In this document: positions 8,560 through 18,259 of the stretch, piece by piece
Numbering within the stretch: position 1 is the first letter of the stretch
Layout: each line of letters opens with the position of its first letter
Assembly: GCA_020723345.1 (NCBI GenBank)
Contig: DYJA01000001.1
Span: forward strand, 55,602-119,601
Direction of reading: 5' to 3'
Length of the DNA stretch: 64,000 nucleotides
Source of the DNA: Candidatus Aquidulcis sp.
Lineage (GTDB): Bacteria; Chloroflexota; Anaerolineae; UBA4142
Position numbers and translations under genes: made by a program
Notes under the pieces: model-generated
Told to the model about the DNA's origin: nothing
Seen by the model: the letters and a program-made list of their open reading frames with translations, nothing else
The model's database searches: none

Positions 8560-9858
8560 CTACGGATAAATCTTCTCCAGCATCCGCGGATACGGAATCG
8601 TCTCGCGCACGTGATCGAGTTTGCAGATCCACGCGACCGTGCGCTCGATGCCGAGACCGAAGCCGCAGTGCGGCACCGTGCCGTACTTGCGAAGATCGAG
8701 ATACCACTCGTACGCGTCGCGCGGCAGTTTGTGCTTGACGATTTGCTTTTCGAGATACGCGAGATCCGCGGAACGCTCGCCGCCGCCGATGATTTCGCCG
8801 TACCCTTCCGGCGCGAGCAAGTCCGCGCCCAAACACACTTTCGGATCGTTCGGATCGGGTGCCATGTAAAATGCTTTCATTTCCGTTGGATAGCGATGGA
8901 CGAAGACTGGCTTGTCGAATTGTTCGCTGATCACCGTCTCGTGCGGCGCGCCGAAATCGTCGCCCCAATTGAAATCGGCGAAACCGTTCTTCTTCAAAAT
9001 CTCGACGGCGTCGGTGTACGAGATTTTCGGAAACGGCGGCGTCACTTTTTCGAGTTTGCTCGTGTCGCGTTCCAACGTTTTCAATTCATCCGCGCGCTCT
9101 TTCAAAATCGTCTGCACGATGTACGACACAAATTCTTCGCCGACCTTCATGTAATCGTCAAGCGTCCCGTACGCCCACTCCGGTTCGACCATCCAAAACT
9201 CGGTGAGGTGACGGCGCGTTTTCGATTTTTCCGCGCGGAACGTCGGACCAAAGCAGTACACTTTGCCGAACGCCATCGCGTCCGCTTCGTTGTAAAGTTG
9301 TCCGCTTTGCGTGAGGTACGCCGGCACGCCAAAGTAATCCGTTTCAAAAAGCGTCGTCGTTCCTTCACACGCGGAGGGCGTGAGCATCGGCGTATCCACG
9401 AGCATAAAGCCATTGTTGTCGAACCAATCGCGAATCGCCTTGATGATGCGCGCGCGCGTTCGCAGAATCGCGTGCTGGCGCGGCGAACGCAGCCACAAAT
9501 GCCGATTCGCCATCAGAAATTCGACGCCGTGTTCTTTCGGCGTGATCGGATAATCGGCGGCGATTTGGACGACTTGCAAATCCTTCACCGAAAGTTCGTA
9601 TCCGCCCGGCGCGCGCGGTTCGGCGCGTGGTACGCCGGTGAGAACGATCGACGATTCTTGCGTCAGTTTTTTCGCCGCGTCGAACGCTTCCGGCGAAACA
9701 TCTTTTTGAAAGACGACCGCTTGAATGAAACCGGTGCCGTCGCGGAATTTCAAAAATTGCAATCTCCCTTTATCGGTCTTGTCGGCGAGCCAGCCCTTCA
9801 TCGTGATTTCTTTGCCGACATGTGCGGCGATGTCTTGGATGTAGATGTGTAGAGTCAT
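8560..9858 (-). CDS. asnS: Asparaginyl-tRNA synthetase
   Basis: The 432-residue class IIb synthetase has an N-terminal OB-fold anticodon-binding domain (residues 1-110, [20 protein letters not shown]). A catalytic domain follows with motif 2 ([20 protein letters not shown]) and motif 3 ([12 protein letters not shown]). It charges tRNA-Asn with Asn. Length fits the short bacterial AsnRS type. The ATG at 9858 (MTLHIYIQD) has a GAGGAA ribosome binding site that overlaps the stop codon of the upstream TOPRIM nuclease, 7 nt away. The gene is therefore translationally coupled to a defence-like pair. It may simply be the housekeeping copy. Confidence 0.95.
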   Translation of the reverse strand: MTLHIYIQDIAAHVGKEITMKGWLADKTDKGRLQFLKFRDGTGFIQAVVFQKDVSPEAFDAAKKLTQESSIVLTGVPRAEPRAPGGYELSVKDLQVVQIAADYPITPKEHGVEFLMANRHLWLRSPRQHAILRTRARIIKAIRDWFDNNGFMLVDTPMLTPSACEGTTTLFETDYFGVPAYLTQSGQLYNEADAMAFGKVYCFGPTFRAEKSKTRRHLTEFWMVEPEWAYGTLDDYMKVGEEFVSYIVQTILKERADELKTLERDTSKLEKVTPPFPKISYTDAVEILKKNGFADFNWGDDFGAPHETVISEQFDKPVFVHRYPTEMKAFYMAPDPNDPKVCLGADLLAPEGYGEIIGGGERSADLAYLEKQIVKHKLPRDAYEWYLDLRKYGTVPHCGFGLGIERTVAWICKLDHVRETIPYPRMLEKIYP

Positions 9859-9865
9859 CGTTTCC

Positions 9866-10708
9866 TCACTGCGGAGATCCAGAAGTGATCTTCTGACGTA
9901 GTTGTGTCCATTCAGGCAGCCAAGTCCATGCATCTTCGAGAGACTCTGCAATTCCCTTGATAATTTGTTCTCGGAATTGGCGCGGTGACTCGAATCCGAA
10001 TCGCGCCAACTCGCTTTGCATTCCCAAGAGCAGATCCTTGCCTGCGAAAAAGGTCAGAAAATGCTGAAAGCGCACGCCGCCCCGGCGGCACAAGGGAAGC
10101 AATCTGTCAAATTCCCTTAACGCGTTCTGCAGGGACGGGATTTGGGATTGAGCATAGTCTTGCAAAATCGCACGCATGCCTTGACGACAATTATCCTCGC
10201 CAAACTGATCTGGGAAACGATGTCCATTCAGATTCCGTTCGGTTCCCCACGAATTTTCCAAAGGAGAAAAACGCGGGCGATTGAGCGATAGCGCAGTTCG
10301 AGCAGCAGTATAATCTGACCCTGTTTCGGCGGCGGCTTGCAGAGCCGCGCGATAATCTTCTAGATCAGGTGTGCGGGTGCCGAGGGCGCGGCTCACGACT
10401 GTCGGATCAATCAAATAGTTCTCCAGTTCTTTCCGTTCCCATCGCCAACCCAACTGAGTCTTGCCCCCATCAATTCGCCATTCACGCGGTAGCCCTTGGG
10501 GTATTGCTTCATCATCGTCAAAGTCGCGGTCACACAGTCCAGCAATGACTGAGCCAGATTGGATTCCTCTTGCCTGCAGAACCCTTTGCCCAAAGCCATA
10601 TTTGCTACCTGAGGGTACGACCAAACAAACTCCCGCAAGAATTACTGAAAGCACGCGAATGTCAGGACTCTTCGCGCCTCCTTCGCAGTATAAAATGGTT
10701 ATAGGCAT
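9866..10708 (-). CDS. TOPRIM/DUF4435-like nuclease, AriB-like partner of the ATPase
   Basis: The 280-residue protein has TOPRIM-type acidic positions: E9 in [11 protein letters not shown], and D60 and D62 in [12 protein letters not shown]. The [11 protein letters not shown] segment is the RxxxENYL signature of DUF4435 proteins. DUF4435/TOPRIM proteins paired with an AAA15-type ATPase form the PARIS system (AriA/AriB), where AriB is an effector nuclease released upon phage sensing. The gene overlaps the ATPase gene by 10 nt. The match to AriB is by motif and gene order, and a generic split OLD-family nuclease is the main alternative. Confidence 0.7.
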   Translation of the reverse strand: MPITILYCEGGAKSPDIRVLSVILAGVCLVVPSGSKYGFGQRVLQARGIQSGSVIAGLCDRDFDDDEAIPQGLPREWRIDGGKTQLGWRWERKELENYLIDPTVVSRALGTRTPDLEDYRAALQAAAETGSDYTAARTALSLNRPRFSPLENSWGTERNLNGHRFPDQFGEDNCRQGMRAILQDYAQSQIPSLQNALREFDRLLPLCRRGGVRFQHFLTFFAGKDLLLGMQSELARFGFESPRQFREQIIKGIAESLEDAWTWLPEWTQLRQKITSGSPQ

Positions 10709-11802
10709 AATGAACCTCCTGGCAGACGGAAGGTTTCATCTTCGCCGATGAGATTACTGACCGCATCCGAGTGCGTTGTCAGAATAAACTGGCAGGTTGG
10801 TCCAATTTTAGGCAATTGATTTACTAACAATTGTGCCACTGGCGGATGCAGATTAAGATCTATCTCATCAATCAACACAACCGAGTAGGCGATCTGCTGG
10901 CGGACAAACTCGTACAAGACAGGGAAGACTGCCTGTTCACCCGCCGACATTTCAACGATGTCGTATGTGCGGTGTCCGTCATTGAGGAGAAAATAATAGT
11001 CTTCTGCCGTAGGAGAATCCATTCCTGGCATTGGCTCGACGCCAGAAAAAGAACGTCCGGGAAAGACCTTGCGATAAAGATTCTCCAATTCCATCAAGTA
11101 GTCACGCAGATACGGTTGGCTGCGTGATGATCGAGCCAACTGCCATCCATTCAGATACTTGCGAAGTTGCCCAACTCCCAAATCGTACGAAGTCCGCCCG
11201 CTACTCTCTTTTTGTCCGTCGCCGTTGCTTTCCCAATAGGGACTCGATCCCAAATTACGGAATTGATCAAACCAGAAAAGCCCGGGAAGTCTGGAAAACA
11301 ACGACCGCACCGAAGGATCTGTCTTCAACAATTGCAGAGCATAATGGCGCCCCTGAAATTGAAAGTATTCCGCCGCCGTTTGAGCGCGGCAAGATTCGCC
11401 ATCCAATGTTAATGCGACGCTGGAATTTCTACTCGGCGCAATAAAGGGGCGATCTAGCCATAAAGTCTCTGGCTGCGCGCGCCGCCATCGCTCAGCCACA
11501 TCACTTGTAGCATCAATTTCCTCCGGCGTAAAGGATACTACCACTTCGATCCGTGGAGGACCCCAACGCAAGTAACGTCCTGAAACAAATCCAATCCAAT
11601 CAAACACGGTCACATTGCGAATTTGCCGAGTCGCCAATGCGAGCGGTAGAGCAATGGCTTGCAAGAGTGTCGTCTTGCCAGTACCGTTGTCGCCTAGGAT
11701 CAAGTAGCGATTGCTGACTTCGCGCAATGTCTTGTTCTTGAACGATACCTCAAGTTTGTCGAACAACTTGAAATTTTGAATCGAAATAGATTCGACTTTC
11801 AT
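10699..11802 (-). CDS. AAA15/OLD-like ABC-type ATPase, AriA-like
   Basis: The 367-residue ATPase has Walker A GDNGTGKTT (residues 37-45) after an N-terminal IQNFKLFDKLEVSF strand. It also has a signature-like MSAGEQAVFPVLYEFV, Walker B SVVLIDEIDLNLHP and a switch His in FILTTHSDAV. This is the SMC/RecF/OLD layout with only a short insert between the lobes. The downstream TOPRIM gene overlaps it, so the two proteins probably act as one complex, as in PARIS or split OLD systems. An AGAGGT ribosome binding site precedes the ATG at 11802. It lies 32 nt after the transglutaminase gene. Confidence 0.8.
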   Translation of the reverse strand: MKVESISIQNFKLFDKLEVSFKNKTLREVSNRYLILGDNGTGKTTLLQAIALPLALATRQIRNVTVFDWIGFVSGRYLRWGPPRIEVVVSFTPEEIDATSDVAERWRRAQPETLWLDRPFIAPSRNSSVALTLDGESCRAQTAAEYFQFQGRHYALQLLKTDPSVRSLFSRLPGLFWFDQFRNLGSSPYWESNGDGQKESSGRTSYDLGVGQLRKYLNGWQLARSSRSQPYLRDYLMELENLYRKVFPGRSFSGVEPMPGMDSPTAEDYYFLLNDGHRTYDIVEMSAGEQAVFPVLYEFVRQQIAYSVVLIDEIDLNLHPPVAQLLVNQLPKIGPTCQFILTTHSDAVSNLIGEDETFRLPGGSLCL

Positions 11803-11834
11803 ATTTACCTCTCGTGGTTGTAGTAGTCGAACTC

Positions 11835-14162
11835 CTATACCGACGTACTTCGATTATTCCATCGTTCCAACGCCGCGTACGCGCGCGCGAGAAAATCGCG
11901 TGTCGGAACGACAATGCTATCGACAACGCGCTTGCCCATGCCACGCCACCACACCGCGCGCCAAACCTCCCACGCGCGCGTCAACGTCGCGCGCTCCGCG
12001 ACATCAAGTTGGCGCGCGCTGAAACGTTCGCGCGAGTAAAATGCCGCGACACGTTCGGCTTCCGGTTGCGCGTCCGGCAGCGCCGCGCCAATCGCGCGCG
12101 CGCGTTCGAGCGGCGTCGCGTAACGTTCGTCGCGCACGCCGAGCCAACGCGCGCGTTCGAGCATCTCTTCGTACACGCGCGCGGCGGGCGCGAGCTTCGC
12201 GATTTGCTGCAAGCGATGTCGCCGGCGCAGCGCGAGTGTCCCAAACGCCACGAACGCAATCGTGCCAGCGAACAGCAGCGCCACGTTGCCCGGATCCGAC
12301 CAGAACGGCAAAGTGTAGCCGGTGCCCGCGCCGAAATCTTGCTCATCCATTTCATCCGCGCGATTTTGGCGTTCTTGGCGTCGTCGCTCTTCTTCGGCGG
12401 AATCGCCGATGTCGGAATTTTGCGGCGCCGCTTGCGCGCGTTTGGGGCGTTCGATCTCCGGTTTGTTCGCGGTCGGTTCGAATTCGATCCAGCCGTAGTG
12501 CGGAAAATAGATTTCGGTCCACGAATGTGCGTTCGACTCGACAATGTGGTATGCGCCGCTTTCGTAATCGCCGAGCGCATAGCCGGACGCGACGCGCGCT
12601 GGAATGCCGACCGCACGCGCCAGCACTGCCATCGCCGACGCGTAATAGTTGCAGTATCCCGCCAGGCGTTCGAACAGCACATAGTCCACGCCGTCGACAT
12701 CGGCGGGCGGCGCGCTCACTTTTTCGTCGTACGCGACATTCGCGCGCAAATATTTTTCGAGCGCGACGGTTTGGTCGTACGGATTGTCGAAGGCGGAGGT
12801 GATTTCTTTGGCTTTGGCGCGGACGCGTTCCGGTAGATCGTTCGGCAGTTGCAAATAATTTGCGGCGATCCACTCGGAATATTCCGTCGCATCGTCGCGC
12901 AGCGATTCTTCGTCCGCCGCGCTGATCATCGAAACGACGGTGTACGATTCGCCTGCACGAAGCGGCTTGCGCGCGCGGGCGAGCGTCAGGTCCAATCCGA
13001 ATCCGCCGGACGCTTTATCGATCCCCACGCGCGCTTCGGTCGGAACGTTGAAGCGAACGGGCTGCGATTGCGCATATAAAATGTTTTGATCGTTGCTGTA
13101 AAGCGTGACCGTCTGGGTGACTTCGACGCGCAGATACCCTGTCCAGTCGTCGAGCCGCGCGTCGTGCGCGTTCAGCATCAGCGTTTGCAGATGCGTGCTG
13201 ACCCAAGTGCCGCCGCCGTACTTGTCGTACACCGCCGCGCGCCAATAACGTCCGTTCTCCGCGCGCACATCCATCACGCGCCGCTGACCCAGGTTGACCG
13301 GACCACCCATCGTCAACGTCGCGCCGTAGAACGCGTTCGGGTCCGGGCGCGCGCTCGCGCGCAGCGTGCTGAACGCGCGCGTGAATTGCTCTTCAAAACT
13401 GCGCCAGGGCGCTTGCAGCGGTTCGAGCACGGCGAGCCAGGTTGGATTCGGCGCGCTCGCGGGAAATACCCAAACGATGACCAAAAGCAAAGTCGCCATG
13501 AGCGACCCGGACCACATGACATCCCAACCGACATCGGACGTGTAGCCGATGGCGGATTGACGCCATGCCTGTTCCAGCGTCACCAGGTTCATTCGCACGA
13601 GCAGCATTAACGCGCACAGAAGGTACAAGCCGAAATACAAGTCGGCTTGCGGCGCGGCGTAAAAAAGATTGATCAGGATCGCGATGCCGCTCGGCAGGAT
13701 CGCGCCCCAAACTTGATGGCGTCGATAGACGAACCACGCCGCGCAGTACGCGAACAGCCAGGTCACCAGTGTCAGTTCGATCACGAAGATCAAACTATCG
13801 GCGCCGGGACCTCCGCTGATCACTCGCCGCAGCCAGATCACCACGCGATCTCCGAGGACGAACAATTTTTCTTCGAGCGTGAACGAGTTCGGCAGCAACG
13901 ACGCGACGATGGCGATGGTCACGGGGACTGACAGGAGTCCCATGACGAGGTGCGCGAACCATCCCCGCACGCGTTGAATCTTCGCCAGTACCCAGCCGAA
14001 CGCGATGCCGCCGAGGACTGCCCAACCCAGGACGCCCAGTCCGTCCGTCCAATCCGCCGCGGTGATCGAGCCGGTCAAGCAAAAGAAGAGCAAGAGCAGC
14101 AAGACAAAAGTCCCGACGCCCTCGCCGATTTTATTGTCTGTCTGCGCGCGAGTCTGTGCCAC
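11835..14162 (-). CDS. Transglutaminase-like membrane protein, TgpA family
   Basis: The 775-residue protein starts with several hydrophobic segments (about residues 15-215). An extracytoplasmic region follows with a transglutaminase core: Cys504 in GYCNYYASAMAVLARAVGIPAR, His546 in ESNAHSWTEIYF, and GWIEFEPTA, where the usual third-residue Asp is Glu. A further membrane segment lies near residue 620, and a C-terminal DUF4129-like tail ends EVWRAVWW. This is the layout of TgpA/DUF3488 proteins, whose role in bacteria is poorly known (cell-envelope peptide or amide chemistry). The start is GTG at 14162. A TTGACA-17-TAATCT promoter ends so close that the transcript may be leaderless. Confidence 0.88.
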   Translation of the reverse strand: MAQTRAQTDNKIGEGVGTFVLLLLLFFCLTGSITAADWTDGLGVLGWAVLGGIAFGWVLAKIQRVRGWFAHLVMGLLSVPVTIAIVASLLPNSFTLEEKLFVLGDRVVIWLRRVISGGPGADSLIFVIELTLVTWLFAYCAAWFVYRRHQVWGAILPSGIAILINLFYAAPQADLYFGLYLLCALMLLVRMNLVTLEQAWRQSAIGYTSDVGWDVMWSGSLMATLLLVIVWVFPASAPNPTWLAVLEPLQAPWRSFEEQFTRAFSTLRASARPDPNAFYGATLTMGGPVNLGQRRVMDVRAENGRYWRAAVYDKYGGGTWVSTHLQTLMLNAHDARLDDWTGYLRVEVTQTVTLYSNDQNILYAQSQPVRFNVPTEARVGIDKASGGFGLDLTLARARKPLRAGESYTVVSMISAADEESLRDDATEYSEWIAANYLQLPNDLPERVRAKAKEITSAFDNPYDQTVALEKYLRANVAYDEKVSAPPADVDGVDYVLFERLAGYCNYYASAMAVLARAVGIPARVASGYALGDYESGAYHIVESNAHSWTEIYFPHYGWIEFEPTANKPEIERPKRAQAAPQNSDIGDSAEEERRRQERQNRADEMDEQDFGAGTGYTLPFWSDPGNVALLFAGTIAFVAFGTLALRRRHRLQQIAKLAPAARVYEEMLERARWLGVRDERYATPLERARAIGAALPDAQPEAERVAAFYSRERFSARQLDVAERATLTRAWEVWRAVWWRGMGKRVVDSIVVPTRDFLARAYAALERWNNRSTSV

Positions 14163-14168
14163 GATCCT

Positions 14169-14197
14169 AGATTAACACCGCGCCGCGAATTTGTCAA
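14169..14197 (-). promoter_or_regulatory. Sigma-70-type promoter of the transglutaminase gene
   Basis: On the minus strand a -35 TTGACA (14197-14192) is followed after 17 nt by TAATCT (14174-14169). The predicted transcript start is at about 14162, which is the GTG start codon itself. Confidence 0.6.
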
Positions 14198-14219
14198 CGC
14201 GCGTTCGGGCGACGGCAAG

Positions 14220-14306
14220 TCGCGGCAACAAAAACACAAAGCCGACCTTCGTCGGCTCGCTCTGCGTTAGCCCGCGGAGGCGGGCTGGGTGTCGTTGTTG
14301 CCGCGA
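14220..14306. repeat. Three-way-junction palindromic element
   Basis: A 12-bp outer stem (TCGCGGCAACAA at 14220 with TTGTTGCCGCGA at 14295) encloses two perfect hairpins, AGCCGAC-CTTC-GTCGGCT and AGCCCGC-GGAG-GCGGGCT. It lies in the 156-bp gap between the CpaE-like and transglutaminase genes. The architecture is the same as that of the REP elements although the sequence differs. Confidence 0.8.
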
Positions 14307-14318
14307 TTTCAATCGCCG

Positions 14319-15467
14319 CTAGGTTCTCGCGCGCTCGCGCGCTTGCAGCAAACGCGCGAGATCGGTAAAGACCATTCCCGCCGCGTGATCGGGGAATTTT
14401 TCCATAAACGGGACGGACGCATTGATCGCCATCGTCATGTATTCGACGACGTATGGAATCGTGAGACTGAGCGGCAAGCGCAATTCGCGCTCGATGTCTT
14501 CGGTCGTCGTCCAAACGCGACCGACGGTGCGGTTGTTGATCAGGACAATCCGATTCCGTTCCACGTTGTGCGCTTCGAGATAATCGAGCATGACGCGCGA
14601 TGCTTTGACGGTACTGATGTCGGGTGTCACGATGACGACGACTGCCATCGAATTTTCGATGATCGGAATCGAAATACGCGACAAGGTGCGCCCCAAATCG
14701 ACGAGGATATAGTCGTAGGTCGCGCTGAGCATTTCATAGATCGTGCTGATCTGATCGACGTTGAGTCCGGTGGCTTCCTGCGGATCGTTCGCGCCGATGA
14801 TGACGTGAAAGCCCCATTTGAGTTTCTGCGAGACGTACCGCTCGATAGTCACGCGATCCACCTGGGACGATACCTCGCGCGACATGCGCGCGATGGTGCG
14901 CGCGGTTTCGTATCCCAGCGAAGAGCCAACCGAGCCGATGGGAAAAACCATATCGATCACCACGATCCGCGCCTGCGGTTCAAGTTTGACGAGCGCGTAC
15001 GCGGTGTTGACGCAGACCGAAGTCGTGCCGGTGCCGCCTTTGGCGCTGCAAAAGGAAATGATCTTGCCGCGACTCGCGGCGTAGGTGACTTTGGGTGGAT
15101 GGGTGAGGCACGCGCGCACCACCGGCAGCAATTCGGCGTCCGCGCCCGGACGTTTGTGGACGTAATGATCAGCGCCGGCGTTCAAGCCCGCCACAATATC
15201 ATTCGGTTCGGCGCGTAAACTGAAAATGATGATCCCCAAGTGACTGAACTTGGGGTCTTCGCGCAGGCGATGGATGAGGTCCAGCCCATTTCCATCCGGT
15301 AAATTGAGTTCCAGTACGATCAGGTCCGGCGAATCTTGCGCGATCTTTTGCAACGCGATATCGCCGCGCGTCGCGCCCTCCACCGAGTACCCTTCCGCTG
15401 TGAGTTTGGATTCAAGCCAGTTAATTGTTACTTGATCGCTATCGACAACTAGAATTCGTGTGGGCAT
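14319..15467 (-). CDS. CpaE-like protein: pseudo-receiver domain plus MinD/ParA-type ATPase
   Basis: Residues 1-120 form a response-regulator receiver fold (ILVVDSDQ, DLIVLELNLPDG, NAGADHYVHKRPG), but the phosphoacceptor position is Glu53 instead of Asp. Residues 133-375 form a MinD/ParA-type ATPase with a deviant Walker A, SAKGGTGTTSVCVNTA. It keeps the signature Lys but has Thr where the usual Walker Lys sits, which is common in CpaE/TadZ proteins. CpaE places Tad pilus or secretion machinery at the pole. No other pilus gene is visible. The gene has its own promoter at 15537-15565 and a GGAG ribosome binding site. Confidence 0.85.
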   Translation of the reverse strand: MPTRILVVDSDQVTINWLESKLTAEGYSVEGATRGDIALQKIAQDSPDLIVLELNLPDGNGLDLIHRLREDPKFSHLGIIIFSLRAEPNDIVAGLNAGADHYVHKRPGADAELLPVVRACLTHPPKVTYAASRGKIISFCSAKGGTGTTSVCVNTAYALVKLEPQARIVVIDMVFPIGSVGSSLGYETARTIARMSREVSSQVDRVTIERYVSQKLKWGFHVIIGANDPQEATGLNVDQISTIYEMLSATYDYILVDLGRTLSRISIPIIENSMAVVVIVTPDISTVKASRVMLDYLEAHNVERNRIVLINNRTVGRVWTTTEDIERELRLPLSLTIPYVVEYMTMAINASVPFMEKFPDHAAGMVFTDLARLLQARERART

Positions 15468-15536
15468 TCGTTATCTCCAAACAGGGTAGCAGAAAGTTGA
15501 CAAAACGGGAAAACCCTGTTTCTTATGTTCAGCCCA

Positions 15537-15565
15537 ATTATACCACGCGGCAAAAGTTTCCGCAA
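15537..15565 (-). promoter_or_regulatory. Extended -10 promoter of the CpaE-like gene
   Basis: On the minus strand TTGCGG (15565-15560), a 17-nt spacer ending TGG, then TATAAT (15542-15537). The TGG before the -10 box gives an extended -10. The leader of about 60 nt contains inverted AAACAGGGT/ACCCTGTTT arms before the GGAG site. Confidence 0.7.
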
Positions 15566-15582
15566 TAGGACGAGACGATAGC

Positions 15583-15619
15583 AAAAAACCTTCCAGGTTT
15601 CGGAAACCTGGAAGGTTTT
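15583..15619 (-). terminator. Rho-independent terminator after metK
   Basis: Perfect 16-bp arms (AAAACCTTCCAGGTTT at 15585 and its complement at 15604) with a 3-nt loop sit 4 nt after the metK stop on the minus strand. Six T residues follow (15588-15583). The same type of palindrome recurs inside a coding gene at 51661. Confidence 0.85.
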
Positions 15620-15622
15620 GGT

Positions 15623-16831
15623 CTACAATCCTGCTTCGCTCCGCAGCGCTTCCGCCTTGTCCATCTTTTCCCACGGCGCGTCGATGTCGTGTCGCCCAAA
15701 GTGCCCGTACGCCGCCGTCGGCTGATAGATCGGACGGCGCAAATCGAGATCGCGAATGATCGCCGCCGGGCGCATGTCGAAATGCGCGTTGATCAGTTCG
15801 ACGATTTTCTCGTGCGGCACTTTTTCCGTGCCGAACGTTTCGAACATGATCGACAGCGGACGCGCAACGCCGATCGCGTACGCGACTTGCATCTCGAAGC
15901 GATCGGCGAGTCCCGCCGCGACGACGTTCTTGGCGACATAGCGCGCCATGTACGCGCCGGAGCGATCCACTTTCGTCGGATCTTTGCCGGAGAACGCGCC
16001 GCCGCCGTGCCGCGCGATGCCGCCGTACGTGTCGACGATGATCTTGCGCCCGGTCAATCCGGCGTCGCCCACCGGTCCGCCGATGTTGAATCGCCCAGTC
16101 GGATTCACATAGTACTTGGTTTTCGCGTCGAGCAAATTCGCGGGCACGGTCGTACGAATCACTTGCTCGATCACGTCGTCGTGAATCGTTTTTTGCGTCA
16201 CTTGATCGGTGTGTTGCGTCGAAATGACGACCGTGTCAACGCGCACGACTTTGCCGTACGCGTACTCGACCGTCACTTGCGATTTGCCGTCGGGACCCAG
16301 GTACGGCAGCGCGCCGCATTTGCGCGCGTCGGCGAGTTTCTTGACGAGTTTGTGCGCGAGCGAAATCGTCAGCGGCATGTACTCCGGCGTTTCGTTGCAC
16401 GCAAACCCGATCATCATGCCCTGATCGCCCGCGCCGATCTTGTCGATCGGATCGCTGCCGTCGCCGCCGCGCGTTTCCAGCGCGGCGCTGACGCCGCGAT
16501 CAATGTCCGGCGATTGCTTTTTGATCGCGGTCATGATGCCCGCGGTTTTGAAATCGAGCCAGTACTTGGAATCGGTGTAACCGATCTGCTCGATGGTTCG
16601 GCGGACGACTTCGTACGGATCGAAATGCGCGGTCGTCGTGATTTCGCCCATCACCGCGACCAAGCCGCCGCTGCACGCAGCTTCGCACGCGACGCGCCCG
16701 TACGGGTCTTGCTGGTAAATCGCGTCCAACACGCCATCCGAAATCTGATCGCATAATTTATCCGGATGACCTTCGGTCACCGATTCCGAAGTCAACAGCA
16801 ACTTGGGCGCGGACATGAATGTAGTGCTCAT
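15623..16831 (-). CDS. metK: S-adenosylmethionine synthetase
   Basis: The 402-residue enzyme makes SAM from Met and ATP. Clear family motifs are [18 protein letters not shown] at the N-terminus, [12 protein letters not shown] (ATP site), and the P-loop-like [19 protein letters not shown] near residue 260. The ATG at 16831 has AAGGAG 5 nt upstream. The GTG two codons earlier would overlap that site. It is the last gene of the riboswitch-headed methyl-cycle operon and is followed by a strong terminator. Confidence 0.97.
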   Translation of the reverse strand: MSTTFMSAPKLLLTSESVTEGHPDKLCDQISDGVLDAIYQQDPYGRVACEAACSGGLVAVMGEITTTAHFDPYEVVRRTIEQIGYTDSKYWLDFKTAGIMTAIKKQSPDIDRGVSAALETRGGDGSDPIDKIGAGDQGMMIGFACNETPEYMPLTISLAHKLVKKLADARKCGALPYLGPDGKSQVTVEYAYGKVVRVDTVVISTQHTDQVTQKTIHDDVIEQVIRTTVPANLLDAKTKYYVNPTGRFNIGGPVGDAGLTGRKIIVDTYGGIARHGGGAFSGKDPTKVDRSGAYMARYVAKNVVAAGLADRFEMQVAYAIGVARPLSIMFETFGTEKVPHEKIVELINAHFDMRPAAIIRDLDLRRPIYQPTAAYGHFGRHDIDAPWEKMDKAEALRSEAGL

Positions 16832-16848
16832 GATCACTCCTTTGGATG

Positions 16849-16905
16849 TCAGAATTCAGAATTCAGTGTTCAGTTTTCAGTCTGAATACTGAACACTGAA
16901 TACTG
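16849..16905. repeat. Tandem ATTCAG/ACTGAA repeat array
   Basis: Several near-tandem units (CAGAATT, CAGTGTT, then CTGAATA, CTGAACA) fill the gap between ahcY and metK and form an inverted repeat around 16881. No coding or known regulatory signal was seen here apart from the metK ribosome binding site. Confidence 0.75.
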
Positions 16906-16915
16906 TTCTACTGAT

Positions 16916-18181
16916 TTACGTGCCTTCTTCCCAACTCGCCAGATACGCTTCCTGTTCCGGCGTCAATTTGTCAATCGTGATCCCCATCGCCTCCAATTTC
17001 AAACGCGCGATCTCTTTGTCGATGTCGGTCGGTACGGGGAAAACGTTCTTCGGCAATTCTTTGCCGTGCCGCGCGATGTACTCGCAACTCAACGCTTGAT
17101 TCGCGAACGACATATCCATCACGGATGACGGATGACCTTCCGCCGCGGCGAGATTCACGAGCCGACCTTCCGCGAGCAAATTGATGCGGCGTCCGTCCTT
17201 CATAATGAATTGCTCGACGAATTCGCGCACCTGGCGTTTTTCGACCGCGAGTTTTTCCAATTCGGGGATGTTGATCTCGACGTTAAAGTGACCGGAGTTT
17301 GAAATAACCGCGCCGTCCTTCAGATACGGGAAATGACGTTCGTCGATCACGTTCTTGTCGCCGGTCGCGGTGACGAAAATATCGCCGATCTTTGCGGCTT
17401 GTTCCATCGTCATCACTTCAAAGCCGTCCATCAGCGCTTCGAGCGCGCGGAGCGGATCCACTTCGGTGACGACGACGCGCGCGCCCAAGCCGCGCCCGCG
17501 ACTCGCGATCCCGCGCGAGCACCAGCCGTACCCGCCGACGACGAACACCTTGCCCGCGAACAACAGATTCGTCGCGCGAACGATCCCATCAATCGTCGAT
17601 TGCCCGGTGCCGTAGCGATTGTCGAAAAAGTGTTTCGTCAGCGCGTCGTTCACCGCGATCACCGGATATTTCAGCGCGCCCGCCTTTGCCATCGCGCGCA
17701 AGCGGATCACGCCGGTCGTCGTTTCTTCCGTACCGCCGATCACGCCGGGCAGCAAATCGGTGCGCTCTTTGTGTAGCGTCGACAACAAGTCCGCGCCGTC
17801 GTCCATCGTGATGTTCGGTTTGAATTCGAGCGTCGAGCGCAAATGCCGATAGTACGTCGCGTTGTCTTCGCCTTTGATCGCAAAGACCGGCATTTCGAAA
17901 TGCGCGACGAGCGACGCGGCAACGTCGTCTTGCGTGGAAAGCGGATTCGACGCGGAAAGCACCACGTCCGCGCCGCCTTCGACGAGCGTCCACATCAAGT
18001 TCGCGGTTTCGGTCGTCACGTGCAAGCACGCCGCGATCCGCAATCCTTTGAGCGGTTGCTCTTTTTTGAAGCGGTCGCGGATTTGCCGCAATACCGGCAT
18101 ATCGTTTTCCGCCCACTGAATGCGGAAACGTCCTTTTTCCGCCAGTGAAAGATCCTTCACATCATTTTCGCGTTTTGCCAT
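16916..18181 (-). CDS. ahcY: Adenosylhomocysteinase
   Basis: The 421-residue enzyme splits S-adenosylhomocysteine to adenosine and homocysteine using bound NAD. The NAD-binding segment is [30 protein letters not shown]. Substrate-site segments [13 protein letters not shown] and [19 protein letters not shown] match the family, as does the C-terminal [24 protein letters not shown]. The ATG at 18181 (MAKRENDVK) has AAGGAG upstream. It precedes metK in the same operon, and its product adenosine is the likely substrate of the PfkB kinase upstream. Confidence 0.97.
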   Translation of the reverse strand: MAKRENDVKDLSLAEKGRFRIQWAENDMPVLRQIRDRFKKEQPLKGLRIAACLHVTTETANLMWTLVEGGADVVLSASNPLSTQDDVAASLVAHFEMPVFAIKGEDNATYYRHLRSTLEFKPNITMDDGADLLSTLHKERTDLLPGVIGGTEETTTGVIRLRAMAKAGALKYPVIAVNDALTKHFFDNRYGTGQSTIDGIVRATNLLFAGKVFVVGGYGWCSRGIASRGRGLGARVVVTEVDPLRALEALMDGFEVMTMEQAAKIGDIFVTATGDKNVIDERHFPYLKDGAVISNSGHFNVEINIPELEKLAVEKRQVREFVEQFIMKDGRRINLLAEGRLVNLAAAEGHPSSVMDMSFANQALSCEYIARHGKELPKNVFPVPTDIDKEIARLKLEAMGITIDKLTPEQEAYLASWEEGT

Positions 18182-18202
18182 TCGATACTCCTTATTTTGC
18201 TT

Positions 18203-18259
18203 GTTGGGGCGACCCTGTGTGGTCGCCCGCACAGGGCAGACACGCAGGTCTGCCCCTAC
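18203..18259. repeat. Two-hairpin palindromic element between the V4R gene and ahcY
   Basis: Two perfect 8-bp hairpins, GGGCGACC-ctgtgt-GGTCGCCC (18207-18228) and GGGCAGAC-acgcag-GTCTGCCC (18234-18255), lie between weak outer arms GTTGGGG and CCCCTAC. It sits inside the methyl-cycle operon, in the leader of ahcY. Confidence 0.8.

Noticed and set aside
8611-9852. Long plus-strand open frame opposite asnS
   Set aside because: The antisense strand encodes a complete AsnRS with class II motifs. The plus-strand product has no recognisable feature.
15471-15674. 67-residue minus-strand open frame between cpaE-like and metK
   Set aside because: It runs through the metK terminator palindrome and overlaps the metK end. 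No family motif is seen.
16849-16915. Second SAM riboswitch in front of metK
   Set aside because: The gap holds only tandem ATTCAG-type repeats and a ribosome binding site, with none of the S-box core sequences.
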